Shown: positions 49,578-60,295, counted from the stretch's first letter. The stretch: 64,000 bases of DNA from Entrophospora sp. SA101 (GCA_958430865.1 CAUDNR010001491.1:1-64000), one strand, 5' to 3'. Notes: generated by a model from the sequence alone, not told the origin. Numbers and translations: made by a program.

Positions 49578-49733
49578 TATTCATTTTCTTTAGCATTTTC
49601 CTAAAATTTCTGCCCTTTTGGCGAGAGAGCAGAGGAACTCGTAATAAAAATAATACCCCATTATTCGCAGAGTTGGGGGCTCTATACTTAAATATGGTTA
49701 ATCTTTAATGACAATAAATACTTAGTCAACCAG

Positions 49734-50051
49734 AAGTGGGAGTTTGTTCCGTTGCTGAACGCACTCCCGTGTTAGTGGCATAATAAAGATGGTTTATACT
49801 TCCGAGCTGATAAACATTACTAGGCCCAAAGTCAAAATTGGGTTGCTAATGCTGGCGATTAGATAAATAACCGCACTCCAAACCATCCGCTAAAACATTA
49901 TGCTCGGAAGGTGAGTTTTCTTTATTTTATTTACAAGGCGCCTAGCAATTCTAAGGGTGGTTGCGAAATACCCCAGTAGCGAATATTTAATCTGCCTTGG
50001 TTGGTCAGTCTGAGACTCTCACCAACTAGACTGACCCATTTACTCCCACTT
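49734..50051. ncRNA. candidate structured RNA with closing stem and pseudoknot
   Basis: Gene-free and more GC-rich than its surroundings. AAGTGGGAGT (49734-49743) pairs with ACTCCCACTT (50042-50051), closing about 320 bases. Inside: GATGGTTT (49788) with AAACCATC (49880) and CTTCCGAGC (49799) with GCTCGGAAG (49902) interleave as a pseudoknot; CCCAA (49825)/TTGGG (49838); GGTCAGTCT (50003)/AGACTGACC (50027). No match to RNase P, tmRNA or SRP RNA landmarks that I can see. Strand undecided; neighbours are minus. Confidence 0.45.
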
Positions 50052-50219
50052 TAATCCGATTGTGAACTATAAAACTAAAATTCCTGACTTTTTAGGCGGG
50101 CGGGGAGTGATTGGAACCCAAAAGGATTATTCGCTCAAATTTCTCTTACAAGGGCCACAATAACCACCACGGAGAGTGAATACTTGTCTTTTACAGGCTT
50201 TTACTTTAATTCTCTTTTT

Positions 50220-50327
50220 TTATTCATCATTTTCTTCTTGGCATTCTAGGCAGTCCTTGCGACAACCGTGCAAGACTTGCATGATGGTACGGATATTTTG
50301 TTGTTCTAAATTTGGTTTCTTAGTCAT
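50220..50327 (-). CDS. small Cys-rich peptide (35 aa)
   Basis: ATG at 50327 overlaps the stop of the previous gene. Contains CRKDCLEC near the C-terminus (VLHGCRKDCLECQEENDE). Short but supported by coupling. Function unknown. Confidence 0.4.
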   Translation of the reverse strand: MTKKPNLEQQNIRTIMQVLHGCRKDCLECQEENDE

Positions 50328-50646
50328 AACATTCTAATGTTTCTCCTTGCTCGGTGGGATGCTTGGTTCCCAACAAAAGATTGCGGATTTCTTTAATGAT
50401 GGCTTTTTTATTGGCAAGTGGATAATTACTCTCTTCCAGTTCGTACAGGTTGGCTAAGGAACAAGACCAACAGAACTTTTTTTCTTCCCAGGTTGGGGTG
50501 CTGCCAATTCAGACTGGTTTTTCACTAATTACTGTTATTTCCTTATTAAGCGAGCATTTAAAACAAGTACCCCGCTGATTAGGCGGGGCGAGGGTCAGGG
50601 TAAGGAGCTGCTGATTAATGGTTAAAGTTCAAGTTTTATTCATCAT
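50320..50646 (-). CDS. zinc-ribbon protein (108 aa)
   Basis: Starts at ATG 50646, overlapping the end of the 929-residue gene by 11 bases. CFKC near 26 and CWSC near 59 with a strand pattern between (EITVISEKPVWIGSTP). UGA-Trp twice. Function unknown. Confidence 0.55.
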
Positions 50647-53425
50647 CTTTTTCAGCATCCTCAACAACATTTTCTGTTGGTTCTGCTTCACTGGGACCAT
50701 TTCATCATTTAGCAATATTTTTTCTAAATACCGCCGCTAAGAGGCCGCCGACTACTAATAGTGGCACCCAAACTGGTCATCAGTAATTGTTGTTTAATCA
50801 GGCAATAGCACCTTTTTCCTCAGTTGGAGTTGGGCTGGGATTATCCTCTTGCTCCTCACTTGGTTTAGTTAAAGCATTTTCGTTAATCTTGCCAATGGCA
50901 CACTCATAAAGGTATTCGCTGAACTTATCTTTTTCATCATCTTCCAATTTATCCTTACTGTCAATTTTCTGTTGGCCGCCTTTTTCTGACCAAGCAAACT
51001 TCAAATATCTTTCGTGCTTCTTGTTATCCGCCAACTTATTAAACTCTCACTGGTGGATAAGTAATATCACAGCCTGAGGGTCTTTTTCTTGAAATAAGTC
51101 GGTCAGAGTTTTTAATTTGGCATCTTGGCCGGTCAGGAAAGTTAGAAAGTCCGGGTTAATTTCTTTAAATTTATCCTGGTTATCAGCATCTTTTTCAAAT
51201 ACACAGACTTTTTTTAGTAAAGTTTCCAGGCTGGCCGTGTTGTTAAAGGCAGCTTGGCCGTCTTTTTTTGCTTTTCATTGGTCTATTTTGGTTTGGTCAA
51301 AGACTGCTTCTAATCCCGCTTCGTATTGTTTTACTATATTTTGTCAGTCTTGGATATTTTCTTCCGGAGTTTGGTTGTCGATGGCTGCTTGGAGTTTGGT
51401 TTTAATTTCCTGTTGTTTGGGCGTTAGTTTGACTAACTTTTCTAATTCCACTAAATTATCATGTCATCAGTTTAAATTAAGAATATCATAATGTTTTTTG
51501 CCTTCCGCATCAGGCTGATTGGCTTTAATAATCGCTATTCTTTGTTCGGTGGTTATATTCCTGTTTTCTTCTTCACTGCCACCAACTTTTCAACCGATAC
51601 TGTCTCAACTGGATTGGTGTCATTTGCTTATACAAGCCATAATTGTCTCATAACTTTCTTGTAAAGCGGTATTTTCATTAGGAACATCACTAGCTATTTC
51701 TGTGTCATTATTTTTTAAGAACCTAATATCGCTTAATAATCTGTGAACTTCATAGAGTTGCATTAAGGTTAGGCGGTTATCGTCAGTATCGCTGTTTTTT
51801 TTGAAACCTTTATATTCAGTAGGGCTAATTTTTCATTTATCTTTTAATTCGGCTCTTAGTTCATTTATTCGAGCAGTAATCTTAGTGTCGATTTCGGTTT
51901 CTTTAGCTTGGAGTGCTTTTTTAGTAGCCGCAACTTCTTCTTCGGCTTGTCTTAATTCATCACCACCAGTACCGACTCTTTTTAGTTCACTTTTCATCAA
52001 TGCTTTTAACTTATATAGTAAAGCTTGTTGTTTGTGAAAGTATTTCGGGAAGTCTAATAAAGTATAGTTGTGACCGCCATTAGCAAAACTACCAAAATTG
52101 TTTTCTTCAATTACTTGGCGATAATCATTATAAAAGGTAGTGTAAATATCAGTGTCAAAACTGCTAATTATTTTTTCTTTGCGGCCTTCATTGAGATTGT
52201 GATAGGTTTGGAAGGCATGACTATTCAATTTACTTCAACCACGTAGCCCTTCTTCAATTTCAAATTTAACCGCTTGGTCTTTTCACTCTTTTTTTGGGAT
52301 AGAGCCATAAAAACCAGTTTTCGTGTCACTGTTAGCAAAATTTTTATCTAGGTAGTTTTCATGACCTCAACTGTGTAATTTACCTGCCGTATAAGGTTCA
52401 TCTTGAGCCGGGATAAAGACTAATTCGGTTTGCTCGGGAATTTCCTTCAAAACTTTTGCTTTGACATCATCATGTTCTATTCAAGCGGAGTTTTTTTGCA
52501 AAAAGTCAATAAAATCAAAGTAAGCTTCAATACTGGTTTTATTAAAAAGAGTATCGATCATTCCCGTTTCATCTTCTTTGACAAAACCATGACCAAAACT
52601 GTATTCCTTGCGACCTGTTTCGGCATCAGTAAATTCTACCAAGTTTTGGGCGTGGTCTTGCAGGATTTTTAATTGACCTTGGATTGCCCCGGCATTAGCA
52701 CTAGTCGCGGTAAAAGTCAAAGCAGGCAGGCCAGTGGGCGGAGTATTAGTTAGGTTGGCAAATTCATCTTTGTCAATCTTTTTTATTTCCGCTAAGGTTC
52801 GTGTAATCAGCTTAATTAGTTCTTGTTCAGTTATTTTGATTGACTTTTGCTTATGACCACCACCAGTATAAAGATTTACTTCATAAAGGTTAGTTTTATA
52901 ATCTTGCGGAGTTGCTCCGCTGGGAGAAGTGGGAGTAAACTTTTGAGCATTATAATCACTAACTAGTTTAATTCAACCCTCAGTTCGGTAAGCATCAGCA
53001 CCTGAATTTCGCAAAAAATCTTGCTGCTGTTTAGTATAATTTTTACCAGTTTTGAGATTAGTTTTTCATTCGTTAATACTTGCTTCTAATTGATCATGTT
53101 GCAGGGCTAAATTAGCGTAAGTTTCGGTATAGCCCTCTTTACTCGCTAAGTCTTTTTTTTTGGTTACTAAATCACTTGCTAGGGCTTTTCTTTGGGCGAT
53201 TAAAAGTTCAACATCATTAACTTTTATTTTTTCTCCGGTCTTAGCCGTTACTTCTGCCCCATCTAAAGCAAAAGATTTTTGACCTAGTTTTTTGTCACCT
53301 TTTTGAAAAGTATGTTCGATTTCTTGACCCACTAAGCCAGCTACCTCTCGTTCTCAACTACCACCATGTTGGTCGGCATCGGCACTTCACTTATTATATT
53401 TTTTTTTATTTAATATATTTACCAT
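50636..53425 (-). CDS. large C-terminally membrane-anchored protein (929 aa)
   Basis: One frame of 930 codons from ATG 53425 (an upstream in-frame ATG lies at 53455) with many UGA-Trp; standard-code reading shatters it into small pieces. Residues 30-120: charged coils (GEKIKVNDVELLIAQRKAL). Then alpha-rich, mildly acidic domains with no Cys-zinc motifs. Residues about 855-875: Pro/Glu-rich linker (SEEQEDNPSPTPTEEKGAIA). Residues 880-903: membrane helix (WWPVWVPLLVVGGLLAAVF), then an acidic tail ending EKDDE. Largest protein of the minus-strand element and first gene of its unit; a surface or virion-like structural protein is one idea. No family recognised. Confidence 0.65.
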
Positions 53426-53455
53426 AAAATTTAATTCTTCTATTTTGTTATGCAT

Positions 53456-54093
53456 TTAATTCGGCAACCAACAGCACTAAAATGAACTAACCGCTTATTG
53501 ATTGCCTATTCAGAAATTAATCATGATTATTTTTGACATAAAGGGAAACACAACCTAAAATTAGTATATAGTTTGCTTAAAAAACTTTTTATATTTTTGT
53601 TTTTGAAATAAGACTATACTAAACCCTCTTTTTAGAGCCTAATTTGGATATATGGAGAGGATCATAACAGGGTGGGTTAGATTGTCCCAACCCTCATGTC
53701 TTAATTCCTAAGAATTAAAATTTTATCAACTTTTTCCAGATTTAAAAAAAACCGAAAAAAATTAGCAAAACTAATTCTTGGCAAAAAGCAGAGAACTCTA
53801 ATTCCTTACTTGGTGGGGAATTAGAATCCTCATTTAGAACCCTTGACCGGTACTAATAAATCCATTGTGATAAACCAATTCTTTAAGTTCGCGGCTCATA
53901 CCTTTACTCGTTTTCAGAGTTTTTATAGTTCTTATCCTCTAGCGATTTATCATGCGCTATTCTACACTTTACATTTTTGCTCGGTTGCAGGACTTTTTTA
54001 TTTTCAGATTAATTTCTGAGGATAAAATTCAAATTAGTAGTTTTTTATTTTTGGGTTTAAGAGTAAAATTAATAAATATATACATGTTGGGTT
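53456..54093. other. intergenic region between the element and the L29 operon
   Basis: About 640 bases with no gene. Inverted repeats GGGTTAGAT-tgtccc-AACCC region (53674-53695) and TCTAATTCC (53798) / GGAATTAGA (53819). Ends with the direct repeat TTTCTGAGGATAAAATTCAA (54010) shared with 24440. It should contain the promoter for the divergent 929-residue gene; no clear boxes seen. Confidence 0.4.
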
Positions 54094-54128
54094 AACATTC
54101 CCCATCAAGTGTAAAGTTATTGAAAAAA
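54094..54128 (+). pseudogene. relic of the rplP 3' end
   Basis: Reads TFPIKCKVIEKNG then TAA overlapping the rpmC start. It matches the last residues of rplP at 24534 (FPIKCKVVEK); CCCATCAAGTGTAAAGT is identical at both sites but in opposite orientation. Marks the ancestral rplP-rpmC junction. Confidence 0.8.
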
Positions 54129-54326
54129 ATGGATAAGCCAGAAAAAATCGAAAAAGTAAAAAAAAAATTATCAAAAGAGGAATTATTAGCTAAATATCGG
54201 GCAACCTTAATGGTTCTGCAAATGAAAAGTAAGATGGGGCAATTAGTTCAAACTCATCAGATAAAAGAGTTAAAAAAAGAAATTGCTCGGTTGCTGACTG
54301 CCGATAAGATAATAAAAAATAAATAA
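54129..54326 (+). CDS. rpmC: 50S ribosomal protein L29
   Basis: 65 residues from ATG 54129 (a TTG at 54120 would add three). Conserved 'LSKEELLAKYRATLMVLQMK' and IKELKKEIARLLTADK. Two-helix protein at the tunnel exit. It follows the rplP relic with the usual overlap, so the start is fixed by gene order. Confidence 0.9.
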   Translation: MDKPEKIEKVKKKLSKEELLAKYRATLMVLQMKSKMGQLVQTHQIKELKKEIARLLTADKIIKNK

Positions 54327-54329
54327 TAT

Positions 54330-54593
54330 ATGAATCAAGTATTCACGGGAACAGTAATTAGTTTAAAAAATGCCAAAACTGCGACAGTCGAACTAATTTT
54401 TAATAAATTACATCCAAAATATCACAAACCAATCAAAAGCAAAAAAAAAGTTCAGGCTCATAATGAGGAATATGAACTAGAATTAGGAGACAAAGTAGTA
54501 ATTAAAAGCAGTCGTCCTTACTCAACCACTAAAAGATTTTTGGTAATCAAAAAAGAAGAAAAATTAAACAAAGTAACTGCACTAACAATATAA
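54330..54593 (+). CDS. rpsQ: 30S ribosomal protein S17
   Basis: 87 residues: FTGTVISLKNAKTATVELI, HPKYHKPIKSKKKVQAHNEE, LGDKVVIKSSRPYSTTKRF, the OB-fold S17 signature. Binds 16S rRNA helix 11. Three bases after rpmC. Confidence 0.92.
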   Translation: MNQVFTGTVISLKNAKTATVELIFNKLHPKYHKPIKSKKKVQAHNEEYELELGDKVVIKSSRPYSTTKRFLVIKKEEKLNKVTALTI

Positions 54594-54617
54594 GAAGTAT
54601 AAATATAATTAATTAAT

Positions 54618-54989
54618 ATGTTACAAAACGAGTCAATTTTATCCGTGGCTGACAATTCCGGAGCCAAAAAAATATTAGTAATTCGCTGTTTGGGTGGTTC
54701 TAATCGGCGGTATAGCCGAGTTGGAGACCTAGTAAAAGCAACAGTGAAAAAAGCTGACCCGCACGCCAATATCAAAAAAAGTCAAATAGTGACAGCGGTA
54801 ATTGTGGCTACCAAAAGGCATTTCCGCCGACAAAATAATACTTGAATAAAGTTCAGTAAGAATTATGCCGTGTTAGTGAAAGAAGATGGCAAAGAACCAG
54901 TTGGAACCCGCATATTTGTCCCTTTATTAGCCGAATTTGACCAATGAGGATACAAAAAAATGTTTTCCTTAGCCCCCGAAATTTTATAA
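54618..54989 (+). CDS. rplN: 50S ribosomal protein L14
   Basis: 123 residues: [40 protein letters not shown], then after a UGA-Trp [20 protein letters not shown] and APEIL. Standard L14 length. Interface protein near intersubunit bridge B8. Confidence 0.95.
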
Positions 54990-54995
54990 AACATT

Positions 54996-55319
54996 ATGAC
55001 AAAAAGTAAAATGAAATTAAAAACTGGCGATAAAGTAAAGGTTATTACCGGCCAGCACCGGGGAATAATTGATTATATTTCTCGTCTAGACACAAAAGAA
55101 CAAACAGTTTATTTAAAAAAAGTTAGTCGCAAAAAATACGACAAATCTACTCCCGAAAATAAAAAAAAGAGTGAATTAAAGGAAATAATGACCCCGCTTC
55201 ATATTTCTAATGTGGCTTATTGATTAGAAGATAAAAAGAAAATTACCAAAATTGGTTTTCAGGAAAAAGAAGGCAAAAAGGTGCGAAAATCCCGAAAATA
55301 TAATATAGTAGTAAATTAA
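54996..55319 (+). CDS. rplX: 50S ribosomal protein L24
   Basis: 107 residues: MKLKTGDKVKVITGQHRGII (KOW motif), then VSRKKYDKSTPENKKK and MTPLHISNVAYWLEDKKK with UGA-Trp, RKSRKYN end. Initiates 50S assembly. Six bases after rplN; an alien gene follows. Confidence 0.92.
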
Positions 55320-55337
55320 TAAACATAAAAATATAAT

Positions 55338-56294
55338 ATGGTAAGAAAATGTGGGTTTTTTGATTGTAGTAATCCAATAGCAGAAAAAAAAACTAGTTGC
55401 CAAAGTTGCGAGGAAAGAAAAGAACAAAATATTTGTTCGGCTTGTCGACAACCAGAGCCAGAGGAGTCTGAAGTATTGAATTTTCACCTCTCATTTGTGA
55501 GAAAAAAATATCTATACGAGGCAGCTACCATAATGAGGGATAAATTGCCAGTTCAAATTCAAACTGAATTCGACCAATTATTACCCCAGTTAAAATTAAG
55601 TGCTAGTGAGCAAGAATTAATTACCAAAGTGGAAAAATTTCTTTCGGACTTTTTGGCGGAAAAAGGTGGCAAACAAGACCATGTTGATTGACTTTTATTT
55701 TGTTCGGTTTGTAATCCAGAATTTAATAACAAAGCAGAGGAAATTTTTGAGAAAAATCCGCAAAATAAAGCTCTAATAGAAAGTATAAACGAGAAAGGAA
55801 AAAAAATGAGCGAGTTTTTCACTGCCAAGAAACAAGGAATTAGCGAATGAGAAAAAATAGAGAAAGAAGTCGAAGAAAAAATTTATAAGCAAATCGCGAC
55901 TAATCCTGACCCTAATCAGAAACCAAATCAGAAAGACCAAAATCAACCGAACCAAGATAATAATAATTCGGCGAAAATTACCCAATTACAACAGGAAGTC
56001 AATAGTTTAAAACAAGAAATCCGCGACTTAAAAAAACCTGGCAACCCTTCTCCTGCTAATTCTGATACTTTGCGAGATAAAGAAAGAAAATTGCAAGAAA
56101 AGGAAAAAGAGTTGAAAAAATTATCAGGTGAAAAAAATACTCCTCCTTCGAACAATCAAACTAATAATAATTCTAATTTGCCTTTAATAATTGGAGGCAT
56201 TATTGGAGTAGCAGGAATAATTTGCTTAATTGTTGTTATCTTGCTAATTTCGCAAAAAAAAAAAAAAACAATAGTATATGCTTATAGTAAATAA
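55338..56294 (+). CDS. zinc-ribbon tail-anchored protein inserted in the spc operon
   Basis: 318 residues with UGA-Trp. Residues 5-40: CGFFDC, CQSC, CSAC; residues 120-130: CSVC. Residues 140-265: charged coiled coil with an Asn/Pro/Gln-rich linker (DPNQKPNQKDQNQPNQDNNN). Residues 285-305: membrane helix (LIIGGIIGVAGIICLIVVIL) then KKKK. Lies between rplX and rplE, overlapping rplE by 17 bases, so it is translated with the ribosomal genes. Same layout as 25593-26582 and 29102-30178. Confidence 0.75.
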
Positions 56295-56841
56295 CTGGTG
56301 AGAAACCAAAAGAAAAGAAATCAAAAAAACAGTGGGAGAAAAATTCCAACATTCTTCACCAATGCAAACTACTGACATTGAAAAAATAGTTCTCAATAGT
56401 GGGGTTAGTCAAGCGGTTAACAACAAACAGTCCTTAGAAAATACTGAAAAGGCTCTGGTACAAATTGCTCACGGGCAAAAACCATTACTCACTTCTGCCC
56501 GCAAATCCATTACTGGTTTCAAATTGCGGGAGGGAATGCTGATTGGTTGTAAAGTAACACTAAGAAAAAAACGGGCTTGGAACTTCCTTTTTGAACTAAT
56601 TAACATCAACTTTCCCTTGATTACTAATTTTCAAGGCTTTTCCAAGAAAAAATTCGACCAAAAAGGAAATTATAATTTGGGAGTAAACGACTTAAACATT
56701 TTTTCAACGGTTCCTTATGATTTAACTTTCAAAAATCAAGGAGTCCAAATTACAATTGTTTTCAAATCTTCTTCGGCTGAGGAAAATGGCTATTTTCTAA
56801 ACTTGCTAGGCTTTCCTTTTAAGGAGAAAGAAAAAAAATAA
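56278..56841 (+). CDS. rplE: 50S ribosomal protein L5
   Basis: 187 residues. Start at ATG 56278 chosen because it gives the usual L5 N-terminus; UGA-Trp at residue 8. Conserved 'MQTTDIEKIVLNSGVSQAVN', LTSARKSITGFKLREGMLIG, VTLRKKRAWNFLFELI and GVNDLNIFSTVPYDLTFKNQ. Binds 5S rRNA. rpsN, rpsH, rplF should follow; they do not. Confidence 0.95.
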
Positions 56842-56887
56842 TAAAAAGGATAAGCAAACTTAATACTTCTGGTTAAGAAACTATGTT

Positions 56888-57256
56888 ATGAAAGACAAAG
56901 CAGAAGAGAAGGAGATTATAAACAATTTACTAACAAGGAAAAAACATTGAGAGAGAAAACGAGATTTTTACCATAAATTATTTCATAAATACCAACGAAG
57001 AACTAATTTTTTCCTGTTTCTTCTTCTCTTTTCCTATTTATTTGTCCGCATCGTCGCACTTGAAAATAAAAATCGATGAACACTTATAACTTCTTCTGTG
57101 TTAATTGTAATTAACCTTGTTTTTTATGTTTATTTCTTAGGGTATTTTATGGATTACGATCGCAAATTAGAAAACTCTCTCCGGAAAATTAACCAAATTA
57201 ACGAACAATTAATAGAAATTATGGCGTCTTCCCTAATTACTAATTCAATAAGTTAG
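56888..57256 (+). CDS. two-helix membrane protein
   Basis: 122 residues. Basic N-terminus, helix 1 (FFLFLLLFSYLFVRIVAL), helix 2 (LITSSVLIVINLVFYVYFLG), then a short coil. UGA-Trp at two positions. Follows rplE by 46 bases and ends 17 bases inside the convergent aspS. Topology N-in, C-in. Function unknown. Confidence 0.6.
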
Positions 57257-58565
57257 GTGCCCCAGTCAAAGAGCAAGTTCCATCAATATTTTTCGGAAAA
57301 GCAATTAATTCTTTTAAACTATTAGTATTCAATATTACTGCCAATAAACGGTCAATCCCCAAACCAACTCCACCGTGCGGAGGAGCCGCAAATTCTAAGG
57401 CTTGCAAAAAATAACCAAAGTTTTTTTCTTGCTTGGCCTGGCTATATCCTAGTATTTCCAATACTTTTTCCTGTAATTCTCGCTGATAAATCCGAATACT
57501 GCCACTTAATAATTCTTCACCATTACAAACTAAGTCAAAGGCTTCACAGATTACTTGCTCCGGCTTAATTTTGTTAGTTAGTAAAGGTTGAATATACTTT
57601 TCTTGTGGGGTAGTAAAAGGATGACGAAAAGGCTCGTATTTTTTTGTTTCTTTATTATATTCGAAAAGTGGTCAATCAGTTATTCACAAGAAACTCAATT
57701 CTTGCTCATTTTTTGGGTTTTTTCGTAAATCAGGCTTATCAGTGCCATACTTTTTCATTACTTGGTGGCAAGTCAAAGTAGGAAAAGGAGTTTTTATTTG
57801 ATAACCAAAAACTTTTTTTAAAACATTTTTCAGCAATTTTTCAATAAATCGTTTAATTTCTGGAAAAGTAACAAAACTCATTTCTAACTCTAATTGAGAA
57901 AACTCAATTTGGCGATTACTGCGGGCGTCCTCATTCCGGAAACTCTTAGCAATTTGGTAATATTTGTCAAAACTACTCACCATTAATAACTGCTTAAATA
58001 TCTGGGCTGACTGTGGTAAAGTATAGTAACGGTTTTTGAGATTAGAGGGAACCAAAAAACAATTAGCCCCTTCGGGCGAACTTTGGGCTAAAATTGGTGT
58101 TTCAATGTCAACAAATTTTTGTTTATGAAGAAAATTCCTTATTTCATACAAAAATTGGTCTTTAATTAACAAAAGATTTTTGCTTTGGGGACGACGCAAA
58201 TCTAAATAACGGTAGCGGTAGCGAGTATCCTCATTAATATTAACTTCGTCCTTAATTTCAAACGGTAATTCCTTGCTCTGGTTGATTAGTTGCCACTGGC
58301 TTAATTCTAATTCTATTTCTTTGTCAGAACCAGTTTTTTTTTTCACTTGTCCGGATATTTTTAACAAATCTCCTCTTTTTTTGCCTTTTAATTCGGCAAT
58401 TAATTCCTGATTTTTAACTACTATTTGCAGATAACCACTACTATCTTGCCCAACCAGGAATAATAAATTACCTAGTTTGCGAATTTTGCTAATTCAGACA
58501 CAAAGAACAATATTTTTATTTAGTCTTTTGTGATTTAGTTGGGCGATTTTTAGGAAAGAGACCAT
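57240..58565 (-). CDS. aspS: aspartyl-tRNA synthetase, short form lacking the GAD insertion
   Basis: 441 residues. N-terminal OB anticodon-binding domain (1-105), motif 1 region (FLHKQKFVDIETPILAQSSP), motif 2 'SFRNEDARSNRQIEFSQLEL' , and motif 3 PPHGGVGLGIDRLLAVIL. Bacterial AspRS is about 580 residues because a GAD domain sits between motifs 2 and 3; here YGTDKPDLRKNPKNEQELSF leads straight to the ITDWPLFEYN strand, so that domain is gone. Charges tRNA-Asp (and perhaps tRNA-Asn). UGA at 57681 is Trp. Confidence 0.92.
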
Positions 58566-58574
58566 TTATAATTT

Positions 58575-59420
58575 TTATTTTTGAGAAAGTTTTTTCTTGT
58601 TTTTTATTATCAAGGCGATAAGCAAGCCAAAAACAATCAAAGTTATTCCGAGAAAAATAAAGAGACCTTTATTATCATTAGAAGAAATTTGGTTTGAGTA
58701 ATTATTTTTGTTTTCTAATTGGCTCTCTAATTTTTTTATCTCTTTTTCTAATTGGTTTTTCTTTTCCGAATTAATGGTGTTGGTAATTTCCTCTTTTAAC
58801 TTACTAATTTTGATTTTAATACCATTTTCCTTCTTTTCTGAATTTACCTGTTCGTTTTTCAAACTTAAACAATCCTCATGATAATGATTTTCCTCTAATC
58901 ACTTACCATTTTTATCCATGTTTGCTCGACCAATAAATTTATCTTCTCCCGAACTAATCGTCTTTTTGCAATAAGAACATATTATCTCTTTTCCTTTTGG
59001 ATTATTAACCCCAAAGCGATTATCATTTTCGGGCACTTCTCCTCTTTTTTTTCGTTCCTCATATTCTTTTTTATCAGCTTTTTTCCTGGCTTCGTCTTCT
59101 TCCCTGCGGCGTTGTTCTGCCTCTTTGTTTTTTTTTTTGTTTTCCTTTATTTTCTTTTTCTGTTCCGCAGTAAGTTCCCAATAAATAAATTTGGCCTGCC
59201 CTTCTTTATCTTCGTAAGAAAAGTTCTCACCATGGGCTCAGTAAAGATAAAGATTGCTGCTATCTATGTATTCGGATACTTTCTGAATAACTTTTTTTAA
59301 TGTTTCGGAGAGAATAGTATAAATTTCCTTTGAACTATTTTCTTCCCAAGAAAAATTATAGTCTACTCCTTGCTGACATTTTTTTATTTCTGCTAATATT
59401 TTTTTTCCTTTGTCTGCCAT
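58575..59420 (-). CDS. zinc-ribbon tail-anchored protein
   Basis: 281 residues with UGA-Trp. Residues 1-85: small folded N-terminal domain (DSSNLYLYWAHGENFSYEDK). 85-140: charged helix (KKADKKEYEERKKRGEVPEN). 145-180: CSYCKKTISSG...HYHEDC zinc site. 185-235: coiled coil. 245-265: membrane helix (LFIFLGITLIVFGLLIALII), then KNKKKL. Ten bases upstream of aspS. Related to 32218-33180 in domain order. Confidence 0.7.
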
Positions 59421-59470
59421 AAACTTATGTATTGTTTTTTCTAATATTTGCTAGGCTTATTATTAATATT

Positions 59471-60295
59471 TTAAGAAGAGTGTTTACTAGACAGAACTTC
59501 TACTTGGGCTTCTTGCTGATTTTCTTCTTCCATTATTTCTGTTCCTGTGTTTTTAGTTTGGGTGCCTACTTGTCGGGTTTTCTTTTCGCCGAGTTGCTCA
59601 GAAATTTCAGTTAGTACTTGTCAATATTCCTCCAACTCCTTTTCTAGTTTGTCAATTTTTTCCTCTTTTTCTTGTAACTGAACTTGGACATCAACATAAT
59701 TAGGGTCGTGGGCTTGTCGTCACTTAGTTATTTGAAAATTATAAGGTTTTAATGCATCAATAATAATTGAAGAGAATGCAGAACTATTTTTTTTATCATT
59801 ATAGCAACGGAGGCTTACTAAACTAGTAGGCAAATAGTCTAAACCACTATCAATATTAGTATTAGAAATGTCTAACTCTCGCAAATGAGACAAGTGTTGC
59901 AGAGGTTGCAAAGAACCAATAAAATTATTATGTTTTGTGTTAATATCACTACCAATTATTAATACTTCCAAGTTGACAAAATTACTAAACATTGATAAAT
60001 AACGTTGCGACAAGTTATTGTTAGAAATTCTTAAATAGGTTAGTTCAGTAGTACTGATAACATTTAAATTCAAGTCAGTCAGATTATTATGCGAACAGTC
60101 TAAACAACGAATTTTGCAAGAAGGTAATTTTAATTTAGCAATATTATTATTAGAACAATTTAATTCTTCTAAATTATAAAAAGTTGTTAAATCCAAATTT
60201 CCCTCTAAAAATTTATTTTGTAAATCTAACTTTTTTATAGCACTTCTTTGTTGGAGCGGATAGTGTTGATCGATATAATCTTGGGATTTAGGCAT
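59471..60295 (-). CDS. LRR protein with C-terminal coiled coil
   Basis: 274 residues. Cap SQDYIDQHYPLQQRSAIKKL, LRRs to residue 175 (LDLTTFYNLEELNCSNNNIA, LQPLQHLSHLRELDISNTNI), then WRQAHDPNYVDVQVQLQEKE coiled coil. No FCAWLRD module. UGA-Trp at 59717 adds the coil. Same family as 13356-14105. Confidence 0.7.

Noticed and set aside
49734..50051. Possible tmRNA, because of pseudoknots and a tRNA-like 3' end nearby.
   Set aside because: The tRNA-like half (49263) is separated by a coding gene, no 5' tRNA-like strand pairs with it, and no resume/tag ORF ending in Ala-Ala was found.
53845..53863. TTGACCGGTACTAATAAAT resembles the 3' end of 23S rRNA (ACCGGTACTAAT).
   Set aside because: Neither the upstream nor the downstream sequence resembles 23S or 5S rRNA; a 15-base match in this setting is not enough to call an rRNA fragment.
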